Source: Gallionellaceae bacterium (lineage in GTDB: Bacteria > Pseudomonadota > Gammaproteobacteria > Burkholderiales > Thiobacillaceae). Taken from it: DNA of 64,000 nucleotides. The position numbers and the translations under genes are program-made. Under the pieces are notes generated by a model. The model saw only the letters and a program-made list of their open reading frames with translations, was not told the DNA's origin and did not search any database. The stretch lies in contig JAQTLU010000007.1 of NCBI GenBank assembly GCA_028714735.1, positions 47,004 to 111,003 on the forward strand, in the 5' to 3' direction. Positions 33,661-42,212 of this stretch are shown piece by piece. The stretch's first letter is position 1. Each line of letters starts with the position of its first letter.

Positions 33661-34398
33661 CTAAAACCGCTCGTCCGCGCGCAGGTAGCGCCACTGTCCG
33701 GGCGGCAACTTGCCCATGGCGACGCGGCCCAGGCGGATGCGCTTCATCGACACGATGCGCAGGCCGACGGCGGTGCACAGGTGCGCGATCTGGCCGATCC
33801 GGGCGCCTTTCAGCGCGAAGCGCAGGCGGGTCTCGTTCTGCCAGCTGACCTTGATGGCCGGCGGGGTGCGGCCCTCGTAGGCGATGCCCCGGTTCAGCCG
33901 ATCGAGTCCGTTCGCGGGCATCTCGCCGGCGACCTCGACGACGTATTCATGTTCCAGGCTCGCGCTGTCCTCGGTCAGCTTGCGCACCACATGCCAGTCC
34001 TGGGAAAACACGACCAGGCCACCAGCGTCGGTTTCCAGCGGCACGCAGGCAGTGAGCTGGGCGAAGTGCAGCTTCAGCGGCCGGATGTCGGAGGCGTCCT
34101 CCGGCCACAGGCTGGCCGCCGCCAGCAGATCCGCCGCGTCCTGGCCGCCCGCCGGGTCGTCCCCCTTGGCCATGTGATAGCCGGGAGGCTTGTGCAGCAG
34201 CAGGGTGACCGGTTCGGCCTGGTCCGGGTTGGCCTGGGGGTCGATCTCGATGGCCTGGTCGGCGACGCGGAAGTGCGGTTCCTCGACCACCGTGCCGTCG
34301 ACCCGCACCCAGCCGCCGGCGATGAGCAGTTCGGCCTCGCGGCGCGAGCAGCCGCGCAGTTCGGCAACGCGTTTGGCAAGTCGGATGGGGTCGGTCAT
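33661..34398 (-). CDS. RsuA/RluF-like pseudouridine synthase, atypical active site
   Basis: The 245-residue protein has an S4 RNA-binding domain (about 1-50: RLAKRVAELRGCSRREAELLIAGGWVRVDG, in parts) and a pseudouridine synthase domain (about 60-240). In normal enzymes the catalytic aspartate lies in R-L-D-x-x-T-x-G; here the matching segment is PLETDAGGLVVFSQD, with Glu122 at the Asp position and no Arg or Thr. Thus the RNA-binding frame is clear, but catalysis is doubtful. The ATG was chosen because it starts the S4 domain. Confidence 0.75.
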   Translation of the reverse strand: MTDPIRLAKRVAELRGCSRREAELLIAGGWVRVDGTVVEEPHFRVADQAIEIDPQANPDQAEPVTLLLHKPPGYHMAKGDDPAGGQDAADLLAAASLWPEDASDIRPLKLHFAQLTACVPLETDAGGLVVFSQDWHVVRKLTEDSASLEHEYVVEVAGEMPANGLDRLNRGIAYEGRTPPAIKVSWQNETRLRFALKGARIGQIAHLCTAVGLRIVSMKRIRLGRVAMGKLPPGQWRYLRADERF

Positions 34399-34438
34399 GG
34401 TAGGCGGACTTGATTGGTGAGTCGACGAGTGTACCGGC

Positions 34439-36328
34439 TCAGGGAGATTCGAGGGCGCGGGCGATGAAGTTCTTCGGCACCCGGGGCCGGGGCACCTTGT
34501 CGGTGAACCAGGCGCGCACGTCCTGGTCGAGGCCGATGCCGTGCATGTAGTTGTACAGCGCCTTGTTGAGGGCGATGCCGAGTTTGTCGTGGTCGACGCC
34601 GGTGGGGTCGATGAACTGGACGTCGTTTTTGGCAAAAGTAATTGCGGGCAGCGGTTTGAGGCTGACGCCGAATTGTTCCGGGTGCAGGCCGACCGGCGCG
34701 TGCACGGTACAGGCGAAACGGTGGAAGAAGCCGGACTGGATGCAGCCGGCGGCGAACAGTTGCCGGACGTATTCGAGCGCGTCGACGGTGTCGTGCACGG
34801 TCTGGCTGGGGAAGCCGTACATCAGGTAGGCGTGGACCAGGATGCCGGCGTCGGAAAAGGCACGCGTCACCCGCGCCACCTGTTCGACCGAGACGCCCTT
34901 CTGCATCAGCTTCAGCAGGCGGTCGGAGGCGACCTCCAGGCCACCGGAGACGGCGATGCAGCCGCTCTCGGCCAACTGGTGGCACAGCTCCGGGGTGAAC
35001 GACTTCTCGAAGCGGATGTTGCCCCACCAGGAGATCGCCCGGTTGCGTCGCTGCAACTCGTCGGCTAGGGCCTTGAGCGCCTTGGGCGGCGCGGCCTCGT
35101 CGACGAAGTGGAAGCCGGTCTGGCCGGTCTCGGCGATCACCGTCTCGATGCGGTCGACCAGCAGCTCGGCCGCGGCGGCCTCGTAGCGCGCGATGTAGTC
35201 CAGGCTGACGTCGCAGAAGCTGCACTTCTTCCAGTAGCAGCCGTGCGCCACGGTAAGCTTGTTCCAGCGCGCGTCGGACCACAGCCGGTGCATGGGGTTG
35301 AGCATGTCCAGGATGCTGAGGTAGCGGTCCAGCGGCAGGCCGTCCCAGGTCGGCGTGCCGACCTCGGCGAACGGGATGTCGGCCTCGCCGCAATCGAGGT
35401 AGCAGACCGCCCCGGCCTCGCGCAGGAAGGTGCGCACCAGCCGGTCGCGGCCCCGTTCACCGCGCAGGTGATCGAGCAAGGCCAGGACCGGCCGCTCGCC
35501 GTCGTCCAGGGTGACGTAGTCGAAGAAGTCGAACACGGCCGGCTCGGCCAGTTCGCGCAGTTCGGTGTTGACGTAGCCGCCGCCGAGTACGGTGACGATG
35601 TCCGGACGCGCGGCCTTGATCGCCTGGGCGATACGGAAGGCGCCATACACCGAGCCGGGGAAGGGCACCGAGACCAGCACCACCCGAGGCGCATGGCGCT
35701 CGATCGCCGCCAGGGCCAGTTCGCGCAGGCTGCTGTCGACCAGGGTCTCGGGCGCGGCCAGGGCCTCGGCCAGCGGCGCGAAGGTGGCTTGGCTCAGGGC
35801 CAGCGATTCGGCGTAGCGGACGAACTCGAAACGGCCGTCGACCGCCTCGCGCAGGACATCGGCGAGATCGTTCAGGTACAGGGTGGCGAAATGGCGGGCG
35901 CGGTCCTGCACCCCGAGCGCGCCGAAGGCCCAGGCCAGCGGGTCGCCGCCGTCCGGGTCGTAATAGACGTCGAGCGACTCGAAGCGCGCCCCCTCGGGCA
36001 GGAAGCGGCGCCCGGCGATGCGGTGGCCCATGCTGGGGTCGCCCCCCTGCAGGAAGGCGACCACCGGCACGATGCTGGCCCGGTAGCGGCCGAACTCATG
36101 CAGGAAGGCCTTGCTCCTCGGCGTGCGCTGTTTGGCCGGGATGGCCTCGATGATCGACCGGATGGCGTCCAGGCCGTCGGGCGAAAACAGCCTGAGCACC
36201 AGGGCCAGGGCCAGGTCTTCCTGCACCGCGTCGATGCCGCGTGAGCGCAGGAAGCCGGTCAGGTAGGCCGTCGACGGGTACGGGGTGTTGAGCTGCGTCA
36301 TCGGCGGGATGACGGACAGGACGCGCAT
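34439..36328 (-). CDS. B12-binding-domain radical SAM protein
   Basis: The 629-residue protein has an N-terminal region with a cobalamin-binding-like Rossmann fold (VVLVSVPFPGSVYGAFRIAQ, VTVLGGGYVNTEL; about 205-310) and a radical SAM domain with the cluster motif GCYWKKCSFCD near residues 361-369 (C-x4-C-x2-C), followed by RFEKSFTPELCHQLAESGC and GLEVASDRLLKLMQKG. Related proteins act in lipid, hopanoid or antibiotic modification; the substrate here is unknown. It stands alone on the minus strand. Confidence 0.85.
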   Translation of the reverse strand: MRVLSVIPPMTQLNTPYPSTAYLTGFLRSRGIDAVQEDLALALVLRLFSPDGLDAIRSIIEAIPAKQRTPRSKAFLHEFGRYRASIVPVVAFLQGGDPSMGHRIAGRRFLPEGARFESLDVYYDPDGGDPLAWAFGALGVQDRARHFATLYLNDLADVLREAVDGRFEFVRYAESLALSQATFAPLAEALAAPETLVDSSLRELALAAIERHAPRVVLVSVPFPGSVYGAFRIAQAIKAARPDIVTVLGGGYVNTELRELAEPAVFDFFDYVTLDDGERPVLALLDHLRGERGRDRLVRTFLREAGAVCYLDCGEADIPFAEVGTPTWDGLPLDRYLSILDMLNPMHRLWSDARWNKLTVAHGCYWKKCSFCDVSLDYIARYEAAAAELLVDRIETVIAETGQTGFHFVDEAAPPKALKALADELQRRNRAISWWGNIRFEKSFTPELCHQLAESGCIAVSGGLEVASDRLLKLMQKGVSVEQVARVTRAFSDAGILVHAYLMYGFPSQTVHDTVDALEYVRQLFAAGCIQSGFFHRFACTVHAPVGLHPEQFGVSLKPLPAITFAKNDVQFIDPTGVDHDKLGIALNKALYNYMHGIGLDQDVRAWFTDKVPRPRVPKNFIARALESP

Positions 36329-36420
36329 GGTTCAGCGATTCCGGTTGCTGATCAGCCTGCATGATACTGGCATCCCGTACCGCCGGCCCGCCTCGGGGCC
36401 GGTCGGAGGTGGCGCTGGGT

Positions 36421-37044
36421 TCAGACGAACAGGCAGACGTCGGCGTTCCGCGCCTCGCCCAGGTAGGTCGTGGCGCCGATCCACTCGGCGATCTCCGGGA
36501 TGAACTCGTCCTGGCGGTAGTTGAACAGGTCGACGGTCATCTGGCAGGCGACCAGGCGGACTTCGGACTCGATGCAGATGTCGCGCAGCTCCTTGATGCT
36601 GGGCACGCCCTTGGCCTTCACGGTCTGTTCCATCAGGCTGGTGGCCAGGCTCTCGAAGCCGGGCAGGTTGCCCGAGACCAGGTTGGGGATGGGCATGTTG
36701 ATGCGCTTCAGCCAGTCCGGGCCGAACGGCATCTTCATCGGCATGGCCGGGTTGCCCTGCGGCGAGACCTTGAGGTGGAGGTCCTTCTTGAGCAGTTCCA
36801 GGCCGTAGAAGGTGAAAAAGATGGAGGCGTTCCAGCCCAGGGCGGCGGCCGTCGAGGCCAGGATGAAGGGCGGATAGGCCATGTCCATGGTGCCCTTGGT
36901 GGCGATGATGGCGAGTGACGGGACCTTCGCGGCCGCGCGCTCGGCGAGCTTTTCGTCCAGGCGGCGGTCGAACCACGTCTCCAGGTCGGCCAGGTCGGTC
37001 GGCATGGTTTCCATGTTCACGGGTTGCAGTTTGGCGATGCTCAT
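36421..37044 (-). CDS. DsrE2-like sulfur-transfer protein (DsrE/F/peroxiredoxin-like family)
   Basis: The 207-residue protein carries KVPSLAIIATKGTMDMAYPP, a hydrophobic stretch FILASTAAALGWNASIFFTFYG and a C-terminal cysteine in EVRLVACQMTVDLF that matches the sulfur-carrying cysteine of the DsrE2 group. DsrE2 proteins pass persulfide sulfur with TusA and rhodanese in sulfur-oxidising bacteria. AAGGAGGAAAATC precedes the ATG. It lies 11 bases after tusA in the same operon, and a TetR operator lies in front of tusA. Confidence 0.85.
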   Translation of the reverse strand: MSIAKLQPVNMETMPTDLADLETWFDRRLDEKLAERAAAKVPSLAIIATKGTMDMAYPPFILASTAAALGWNASIFFTFYGLELLKKDLHLKVSPQGNPAMPMKMPFGPDWLKRINMPIPNLVSGNLPGFESLATSLMEQTVKAKGVPSIKELRDICIESEVRLVACQMTVDLFNYRQDEFIPEIAEWIGATTYLGEARNADVCLFV

Positions 37045-37055
37045 GATTTTCCTCC

Positions 37056-37277
37056 TTAGGCCTTGCGGATCAGGAACTCGAAGTCGTCGCCGGCCTGTTG
37101 CGACGACAGCAGGGTGTTGCCGGTCTGGGAACAGAAGGCCACCATGTCCTTGAGTGAGCCGGGATCGGTGGCCACCACCTTGAGGGTGTCGCCGGCTTGC
37201 AGGCCGTTCAGGGACTTCTTGGTGCGCAGTATGGGCAGGGGGCAGTTGAGGCCGCGTGCGTCGAGGGTGTTTTCCAT
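37056..37277 (-). CDS. tusA: TusA-family sulfur carrier protein
   Basis: The 73-residue protein has the TusA motif LDARGLNCPLPILRTKKSL, with the sulfur-carrying cysteine in CPxP. TusA accepts persulfide from rhodanese, DsrE or desulfurase. Together with the DsrE2-like gene downstream it forms a cytoplasmic sulfur-transfer pair like those of sulfur oxidisers. A perfect TetR-type palindrome lies about 20 bases before the ATG. Confidence 0.9.
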   Translation of the reverse strand: MENTLDARGLNCPLPILRTKKSLNGLQAGDTLKVVATDPGSLKDMVAFCSQTGNTLLSSQQAGDDFEFLIRKA

Positions 37278-37297
37278 GATGGTTCTCCTGTCTGTAG

Positions 37298-37313
37298 TAG
37301 ACCGGTCGGTCTA
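37298..37313. promoter_or_regulatory. TetR-type operator before tusA-dsrE2
   Basis: TAGACCG-GT-CGGTCTA has perfect 7-base arms with a 2-base centre. A second copy with one mismatch (TAGACCG-GT-CGGTCAA) lies before the tetR gene, so one regulator probably controls both. The arms resemble operators of the NemR/AcuR type. Confidence 0.75.
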
Positions 37314-37323
37314 GTGCTGGTTC

Positions 37324-37343
37324 AAAAAAAGCCCACACGGGCT
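37324..37343 (-). terminator. Intrinsic terminator after tetR
   Basis: On the minus strand AGCCC and GGGCT pair around GTGT and are followed by TTTTTTT. It lies beyond the tetR stop and before the tusA promoter, keeping the two transcription units apart. Confidence 0.7.
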
Positions 37344-37352
37344 GCTTGCAAT

Positions 37353-37378
37353 GTCATCCCCGCGCAGGCGGGAATGAC
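37353..37378. repeat. REP-like palindrome
   Basis: GTCATCCCCGCG and GGCGGGAATGAC form an imperfect hairpin around CA. This GTCATYCCCGC...GCGGGAATGAC pattern is a common scattered palindrome in proteobacterial genomes. Only one copy is seen in this window. Confidence 0.55.
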
Positions 37379-37387
37379 GGTTGGGAA

Positions 37388-37990
37388 TCAGTGCCTCATC
37401 TCGATCCTCAAGGTCTTGATTGCCGGTCCGAGGGTCAGAATCACCTCCGGGTCGTTGCGCGCCTTGGCCAGCAGGATGATGCCTTCCAGGTAGGCCAGCA
37501 TGGCGGTGGCCGTGGCCTCGGTATCCATGGCCGCGAGGGCGCCGGTCAGCACCGCCTCGTCGAGGGTGGTACGGAACTTGTCCATGGCCTTGTCGAATAC
37601 GGCGTTCAGCTTGGCCCGCATGACGTCGTCGCGGGTACTCATCTCCAGGGCCAGGTTGCCGAACAGGCAGCCGGGCATGCGGCCTTCGATGTCCTTGGCC
37701 GCCTTTTGCCAGTAGTAGGCGGCGTCGATCATGTAATCCAGGCGTTCCAGCGGCGGCAGGGCCTGGTCGAAGGCCTCGGCGACGAAACCGTGCGCCCAGT
37801 CGTCGGCCATGTCGTCGATGACCGCCATGGCCAGGTCCTGCTTGGACGGGAAAAAGTGATAGAAGCTGCCCTTTTGCACCTTGGCGCCCGCGCAGATTTC
37901 CTGGATGCCCACGTCGGCATAGCTGCGACTGTGGAACATCTCGCGGGCAGTGGCGAGGATACGGGAGCGGGTGTCAGGTTCGGCGTTCAT
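37388..37990 (-). CDS. TetR/AcrR regulator, NemR/AcuR-like
   Basis: The 200-residue protein has an N-terminal TetR helix-turn-helix (VGIQEICAGAKVQKGSFYHFFPSK, in parts; about 10-55) and a C-terminal ligand domain. GRMPGCLFGNLALEMS places Cys108 where NemR has its redox-sensing cysteine, and Cys33 lies in the DNA-binding domain. It probably represses tusA-dsrE2 and itself through the two TAGACCG operators and responds to an electrophile or reactive sulfur/chlorine species. The ATG nearest the HTH was chosen; another ATG lies three codons upstream. Confidence 0.85.
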   Translation of the reverse strand: MNAEPDTRSRILATAREMFHSRSYADVGIQEICAGAKVQKGSFYHFFPSKQDLAMAVIDDMADDWAHGFVAEAFDQALPPLERLDYMIDAAYYWQKAAKDIEGRMPGCLFGNLALEMSTRDDVMRAKLNAVFDKAMDKFRTTLDEAVLTGALAAMDTEATATAMLAYLEGIILLAKARNDPEVILTLGPAIKTLRIEMRH

Positions 37991-38004
37991 ATTTCGCATG
38001 ATAA

Positions 38005-38020
38005 TAGACCGGTCGGTCAA
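38005..38020. promoter_or_regulatory. TetR-type operator before tetR
   Basis: TAGACCG-GT-CGGTCAA matches the operator before tusA in all but one base. It lies about 15 bases before the tetR start and indicates autoregulation. Confidence 0.72.
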
Positions 38021-38141
38021 GTCAAGCCCCTGGTCAGCCTGATTGCTTTGGTTCAGGCCTGGCATGGCCAGCGTGCCAACCGGTATGCTGATGATCTTCT
38101 GCCGGTCTGGAGCGCCGGATGCGGGCGGACCTGGAGAATAT

Positions 38142-38903
38142 ATGACAAGCGAACACAAGCCATTCAGCGACCACTTCGCCCCGGTATCCGGCGCCTATGC
38201 CGATTTCCGGCCGACCTATCCGCCGGCCTTGTTCGACTGGCTGGCCGAGGTCGCACCGACGCGCGATCTGGTCTGGGACTGCGCCTGCGGCAGCGGCCAG
38301 GCCTCGGTCGACCTGGCCGAGCGCTTCGGGCGGGTGGTCGCCACCGACGCCAGCGCCGACCAGTTGGCTGCTGCGCGGTCGCACGACAAGGTCGACTACC
38401 GCCAGGCCCCGGCCGAGGCCTCCAGCCTGGCCGACCAGTCGGTCGACCTGATCACGGTTGCCCAGGCCCTGCACTGGTTCGACCTGCTCCGTTTCTACGC
38501 CGAGGCGCGCCGGGTGCTCAAGCCCGGGGGTGTCCTGGCCGTGTGGACCTATGGCGTGCAGACGGTCGAAGATGCGGCAGTGAACGCTCACGTGCAGCAC
38601 TTCTACCGCGACGTCGTCGGCCCTTACTGGCCACCCGAGCGCGCCCTGGTCGAGACCGGCTACCGCACCCTGGACTTTCCCTTTGCCGAATTCACTCCGC
38701 CGGCCTTCGCGATGACTGCCCAATGGCCTTTGTCACGCCTGCTGGGTTACTTCCGCAGTTGGTCTGCGACGGGACGCTACATCAAGGCGTGCGGGGAGGA
38801 CCCGGTCGTCGGGCTGGCGGGGACATTGGCGCCGTTGTGGAGTGACCCGGATGTCGAACGGCGGGTTACCTGGCCTTTGTCGCTGCGGGTTGGCCGTAAC
38901 TAG
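38142..38903 (+). CDS. Class I SAM-dependent methyltransferase
   Basis: The 253-residue protein has the motif WDCACGSGQASVDLAE in place of the usual DxGxGxG, a SAM acidic residue in VVATDASADQLAAA, and motif ALHWFDLLRFYAEARRVLKPGG, as in the TAM/UbiE-like family. AGAATAT lies before the ATG, with GGAG slightly further. It is divergent from tetR and stands alone. Substrate unknown. Confidence 0.82.
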   Translation: MTSEHKPFSDHFAPVSGAYADFRPTYPPALFDWLAEVAPTRDLVWDCACGSGQASVDLAERFGRVVATDASADQLAAARSHDKVDYRQAPAEASSLADQSVDLITVAQALHWFDLLRFYAEARRVLKPGGVLAVWTYGVQTVEDAAVNAHVQHFYRDVVGPYWPPERALVETGYRTLDFPFAEFTPPAFAMTAQWPLSRLLGYFRSWSATGRYIKACGEDPVVGLAGTLAPLWSDPDVERRVTWPLSLRVGRN

Positions 38904-39049
38904 CCGGAGCGTCCAAATCGACCGTCGTGGTGCCGGTGGGGCGCTGTGGTTTCGCTGACACCGAATTCACCTGCATTCGTCGTACCCCTGTAAGGAATCG
39001 CCGGTTCTGCCGACCAATGGGCGTCGTCAAACCATTTCGGGAAATCACC

Positions 39050-39427
39050 ATGACCAAGTACCTGTTAGCACAGATGTTCTGGCTTGCCGGCGTCAGTCTC
39101 GCCGCTGCCGCCGGCCTGCCCTATGACCAGGCCGGCTTCGATACGCTCAACAAGGCGGGCAAGCCCATTCTGGTCTGGATACATGCCGACTGGTGCCCCA
39201 CCTGCAAGGCGCAGGGCAAGGTGCTGGACGAGTTGCTGCCCGGGCCGGAGTTGCCGACCCTGACGGTGCTGAAGGTCGATTTCGATCATCAGAAACCCGT
39301 GGTGCGCGCTTTCCGAGCCGTTCGCCAGAGCACCTTCATCCTGTTCAAAGATGGCCACGAAGTGGCGCGCTCCCTGGGCGATACCCGGCGCGACAGCATT
39401 CTCGCGTTCCTGAAAAAAGCCGACTGA
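39050..39427 (+). CDS. Thioredoxin-like periplasmic protein (WCPTC)
   Basis: The 125-residue protein has a signal-like N-terminus (AQMFWLAGVSLAAAAG) and a thioredoxin fold with the active site HADWCPTCKAQGKV. It is followed 10 bases later by a CcdA-like membrane protein, which would supply reducing electrons from the cytoplasm. Together they form a DsbD-like periplasmic reducing pair. The ATG was chosen by signal peptide position; open frame upstream is unrelated. Confidence 0.85.
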   Translation: MTKYLLAQMFWLAGVSLAAAAGLPYDQAGFDTLNKAGKPILVWIHADWCPTCKAQGKVLDELLPGPELPTLTVLKVDFDHQKPVVRAFRAVRQSTFILFKDGHEVARSLGDTRRDSILAFLKKAD

Positions 39428-39437
39428 GGAGCCGGCC

Positions 39438-40166
39438 ATGGAATTCGGATTCGGCACTTACGCCCTCTCGCTGGCCGCCGGCAGCCTATCCACGCTGTCG
39501 CCCTGCGTGCTGCCGCTGATCCCCATCCTGCTCGGCACCGCCCTGGCGGCGCATCGGTTGGGGCCGTATGCCCTGGCGGCCGGGTTGTCGCTGTCGTTCA
39601 CCGTGGTCGGCGTGTTCCTGGCCAGCATCGGTGCTTCGCTTGGGCTCGACCAGGGCGTGTTTCGGATGGTGGCGGCAGTCATGCTGATCGGGTTCGCCCT
39701 GGTACTGCTGTCCAGCCAGTTGCAGGAACGCTTCGCCCTCGTCACCTCGGGGCTGTCCGGAGCCGGCCAGAATCTGCTCGGCCGGGTTTCCCTGGATGGC
39801 TTGTCCGGACAATTTATCCTCGGCCTGCTGCTGGGGGTGGTCTGGAGCCCCTGTGTCGGTCCCACCCTCGGCGCGGCCATCACCCTCGCCAGCCAGGGCC
39901 AGGATCTGGCCCGCGTGACCATTGCCATGGCCTTGTTCGGCATCGGCGCCGGCCTGCCCCTGGTGCTGATCGGCCTGGTCTCACGCCAGGCACTCGGCAA
40001 GGTGCGCGGACGCCTGTTGTCTGCCGGGAAACTGGGCAAACAGGTGCTGGGTGGGGTCATGCTGGCGCTGGGCCTGATGATCCTGAGCGGCGCGGACAAG
40101 CTGTTTGAAACCTGGGTGCTCCAGGCGGCGCCAGAATGGCTGGTCAATCTGACAACATCGATCTGA
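39438..40166 (+). CDS. ccdA: CcdA/DsbD-type membrane electron transporter
   Basis: The 242-residue protein has six membrane segments and the two family cysteines in STLSPCVLPLIPILLG (Cys23) and WSPCVGPTLGAAI (near Cys138). CcdA moves electrons from cytoplasmic thioredoxin to periplasmic thioredoxin-like proteins, for cytochrome c biogenesis or disulfide reduction. Its partner is the thioredoxin just upstream. Confidence 0.88.
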   Translation: MEFGFGTYALSLAAGSLSTLSPCVLPLIPILLGTALAAHRLGPYALAAGLSLSFTVVGVFLASIGASLGLDQGVFRMVAAVMLIGFALVLLSSQLQERFALVTSGLSGAGQNLLGRVSLDGLSGQFILGLLLGVVWSPCVGPTLGAAITLASQGQDLARVTIAMALFGIGAGLPLVLIGLVSRQALGKVRGRLLSAGKLGKQVLGGVMLALGLMILSGADKLFETWVLQAAPEWLVNLTTSI

Positions 40167-40253
40167 CCACGGGCTGCGTTTCGAACGGGGTTCCGATGAC
40201 ACGCTTTTTGCGCAGATAACGGTCGGTATTCGTCGCTACGGAGTTGGTGGTGC

Positions 40254-40997
40254 TCAGAACTCATACTCCGTCTGTAGCCGGAAAGTCTGCTTAGGCGCGC
40301 CGTTTGTCGTGCCAAACAACAGCGCGGCGTTGTAGCGAACCGCACGGTGTGTTCCCACGCCGAGCCTGCCGAACACGGCTGGGCCGAAACGCTGCGATAG
40401 CTGGTCACCTCCTCCCCAATGATCCCAGTCGCCCATGTCGCCAAAGCCTTGGAGGCCGAACTCGAACGCAGGCTTCCAGCGATATTTCAACTGTGCCTGA
40501 TAGCCGAACTGGGTCGGGCTCGAAATCGCCGCATCGAAGTTGTGGGTGAAGAGTAGATTGACGTTGGCCTGAAGTTTGCCGAACTCGGTCTGAAACAGCG
40601 GGCCGATCCTGACTTCCCAGCCTTCGTCGTGATCGCGGGGTCGCTCGATCTCGGCGATAAAACCCACGTCCACCGGGTATTCGCCAGTCTCGGTGAGTTG
40701 AAACTTGTTTTCCCACTCCAAGGCCTCGTACTTCATGCTTTCCGAGGCGGGTTGCTCCCATTTCACATAGAACTCGGTGAACCAGTGTTCCGTCGCGCCA
40801 TAGCCGAAACCCAGGCTGGCGGCCGCTTGCAGATCGTCGTCCGGGGCGCGTCGGCTGGCTTGGCCAAACTTGAAGTCGATTTCCTTCTCGCCGTATTCCA
40901 CCTTCGGTTCGTAGACGTAGTCGGCGGGCCCGGCGTAGGCGTTTTGCAGGCAAAGCAGGGTCGTGGCGACCAGCAGGGCCGCAGGATGAGTTTTCAT
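40254..40997 (-). CDS. Outer membrane beta-barrel-like protein in the FTR1 operon
   Basis: The 247-residue protein has a signal peptide (cleavage after AYA) and alternating beta-strand patterns throughout (ASLGFGYGATEHWFTEFYVKW, in parts; AQLKYRWKPAFEFGLQGFG), ending in TEYEF with a C-terminal Phe, typical of outer-membrane barrels. It is the last gene of the cupredoxin-FTR1 operon, 10 bases after FTR1. A role in iron passage or envelope sensing is inferred from position. Confidence 0.65.
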   Translation of the reverse strand: MKTHPAALLVATTLLCLQNAYAGPADYVYEPKVEYGEKEIDFKFGQASRRAPDDDLQAAASLGFGYGATEHWFTEFYVKWEQPASESMKYEALEWENKFQLTETGEYPVDVGFIAEIERPRDHDEGWEVRIGPLFQTEFGKLQANVNLLFTHNFDAAISSPTQFGYQAQLKYRWKPAFEFGLQGFGDMGDWDHWGGGDQLSQRFGPAVFGRLGVGTHRAVRYNAALLFGTTNGAPKQTFRLQTEYEF

Positions 40998-41007
40998 GGA
41001 AATTCCT

Positions 41008-41856
41008 TCAGGCGGTTTGAATTGGGGGATGAACGCCGGGCTTGAGCCTGGCCTGAACGCGGCCCGACCAGATCATGCCCAGCAGGATCAGGCAGAAGGT
41101 GGCGGCATAGAACATGACCTGCATGGCGCTGGGGCGTGCTTCATAACCCATCATTACGTGCAGCAGATTGCCCAAGGCGGAATTCATGGGCAGGAAGCCG
41201 GAGGTATCCCAGAGTGCCGCGCCGGCGAACGGCAGGATGTCGCCTTGAATCAGAAGCCGGGCGATCTGGCCGGCCATGCCGGAAGCCAGCAACAGCACCA
41301 GCAGGCTGGTCACGCCGAACAGCCAGCGTAGGGGAATCCGTACCAGACCGGCGTAGAGAATGCTGCCCGCCGCTACGCCGCCGAGCAGGCCGAGGCCGGC
41401 GCCGGACAGCACCGCCATGGCACCGAGTTGATCACTGGTGGAGAGCCCATAAAGGAACAGGGCGGTTTCCGAGCCCTCGCGCAATACGGCCAAGGCGATG
41501 ACCAGGGCGATGGCGGACAGCTCCGCATCGCCCGCCACCACCGAGTGTGCGACTCGCTTGGCCTGGGCCGCCATCTCCTTGCCGTGGTTCGCCATCCAGA
41601 TGTTGTGCCAGGCCAGCATCAGCACGGCGACGCCCAACACGGCGGCATTGAACAATTCCTGGCCGGCACCGTCGGCCCATTGCGCGATGACATCGGTAAG
41701 CCCGGCCACGACCAGGGACAGCGCCAAGCCAGAGGCGATGCCTATGCCGATCCAGCGGCCTCGGCCGGACAGTCCTTGCGTGGCGGCGGCGATGATGCCG
41801 ATCAGCAAGGCGGCTTCCAGGGCTTCCCTGAACACGATGATTGAAGCTCCGAACAT
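41008..41856 (-). CDS. FTR1/EfeU-family high-affinity iron permease
   Basis: The 282-residue membrane protein has about seven hydrophobic segments and the two iron-binding motifs REALE (residues 10-14) and REGSE (near 126), diagnostic of FTR1/EfeU. It imports iron, usually Fe(III) after oxidation, here with the cupredoxin encoded just upstream rather than EfeO/EfeB. A Fur-like box lies before the operon. The start at MFGASIIVFREALE is fixed by the motif position. Confidence 0.92.
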   Translation of the reverse strand: MFGASIIVFREALEAALLIGIIAAATQGLSGRGRWIGIGIASGLALSLVVAGLTDVIAQWADGAGQELFNAAVLGVAVLMLAWHNIWMANHGKEMAAQAKRVAHSVVAGDAELSAIALVIALAVLREGSETALFLYGLSTSDQLGAMAVLSGAGLGLLGGVAAGSILYAGLVRIPLRWLFGVTSLLVLLLASGMAGQIARLLIQGDILPFAGAALWDTSGFLPMNSALGNLLHVMMGYEARPSAMQVMFYAATFCLILLGMIWSGRVQARLKPGVHPPIQTA

Positions 41857-41868
41857 GATCCGCTCCCT

Positions 41869-42186
41869 TTATTCGACGATGACCACGCCACGCGCGGTCT
41901 GTTGATGGAAATCGCCGAAGAACGGATAACGGCCCGGGGTCAGCGGGCCGATGAAAATGTAGCCGCGGGAATTAGCCGCAATCACCTTCTCGCGATTGAG
42001 TTCGTAGCTCTCGAATTCCTCGGCACCGGCATCCTGGTTATCCAGCACCAGCCGGATCTTCTTTCCGGCGGGCACATGCGGTTCAGCGGGCGAGAAGCGG
42101 TTGTTCTTTATGACCAACGTGACGTCAACATCTGCCGCCAGGATCGGCATGGGCAGCAGCAACAGGAACAAGGCAAGATATTTCAT
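41869..42186 (-). CDS. Periplasmic cupredoxin-domain protein
   Basis: The 105-residue protein has a signal peptide (MKYLALFLLLLPMPILAA) and a cupredoxin-1 domain: VTLVIKNNRFSPAEPHVPAG, IRLVLDNQDAGAEEFESYEL and a C-terminal GRYPFFGDFHQQTARGVV. This resembles the N-terminal cupredoxin domain of EfeO. It probably oxidises or binds iron for FTR1. A TTG four codons earlier is in frame, but the ATG fits the signal peptide better. It is the first gene of the iron operon. Confidence 0.85.
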   Translation of the reverse strand: MKYLALFLLLLPMPILAADVDVTLVIKNNRFSPAEPHVPAGKKIRLVLDNQDAGAEEFESYELNREKVIAANSRGYIFIGPLTPGRYPFFGDFHQQTARGVVIVE

Positions 42187-42212
42187 GGGTAGCGGCAAGT
42201 GTTGTGTTGTTT

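Noticed and set aside
37353-37378. REP-like palindrome as a TetR operator or terminator
   Set aside because: It matches a common scattered repeat pattern, has no T-run, and lies beyond the tetR terminator's function; the true operators are the TAGACCG sites.
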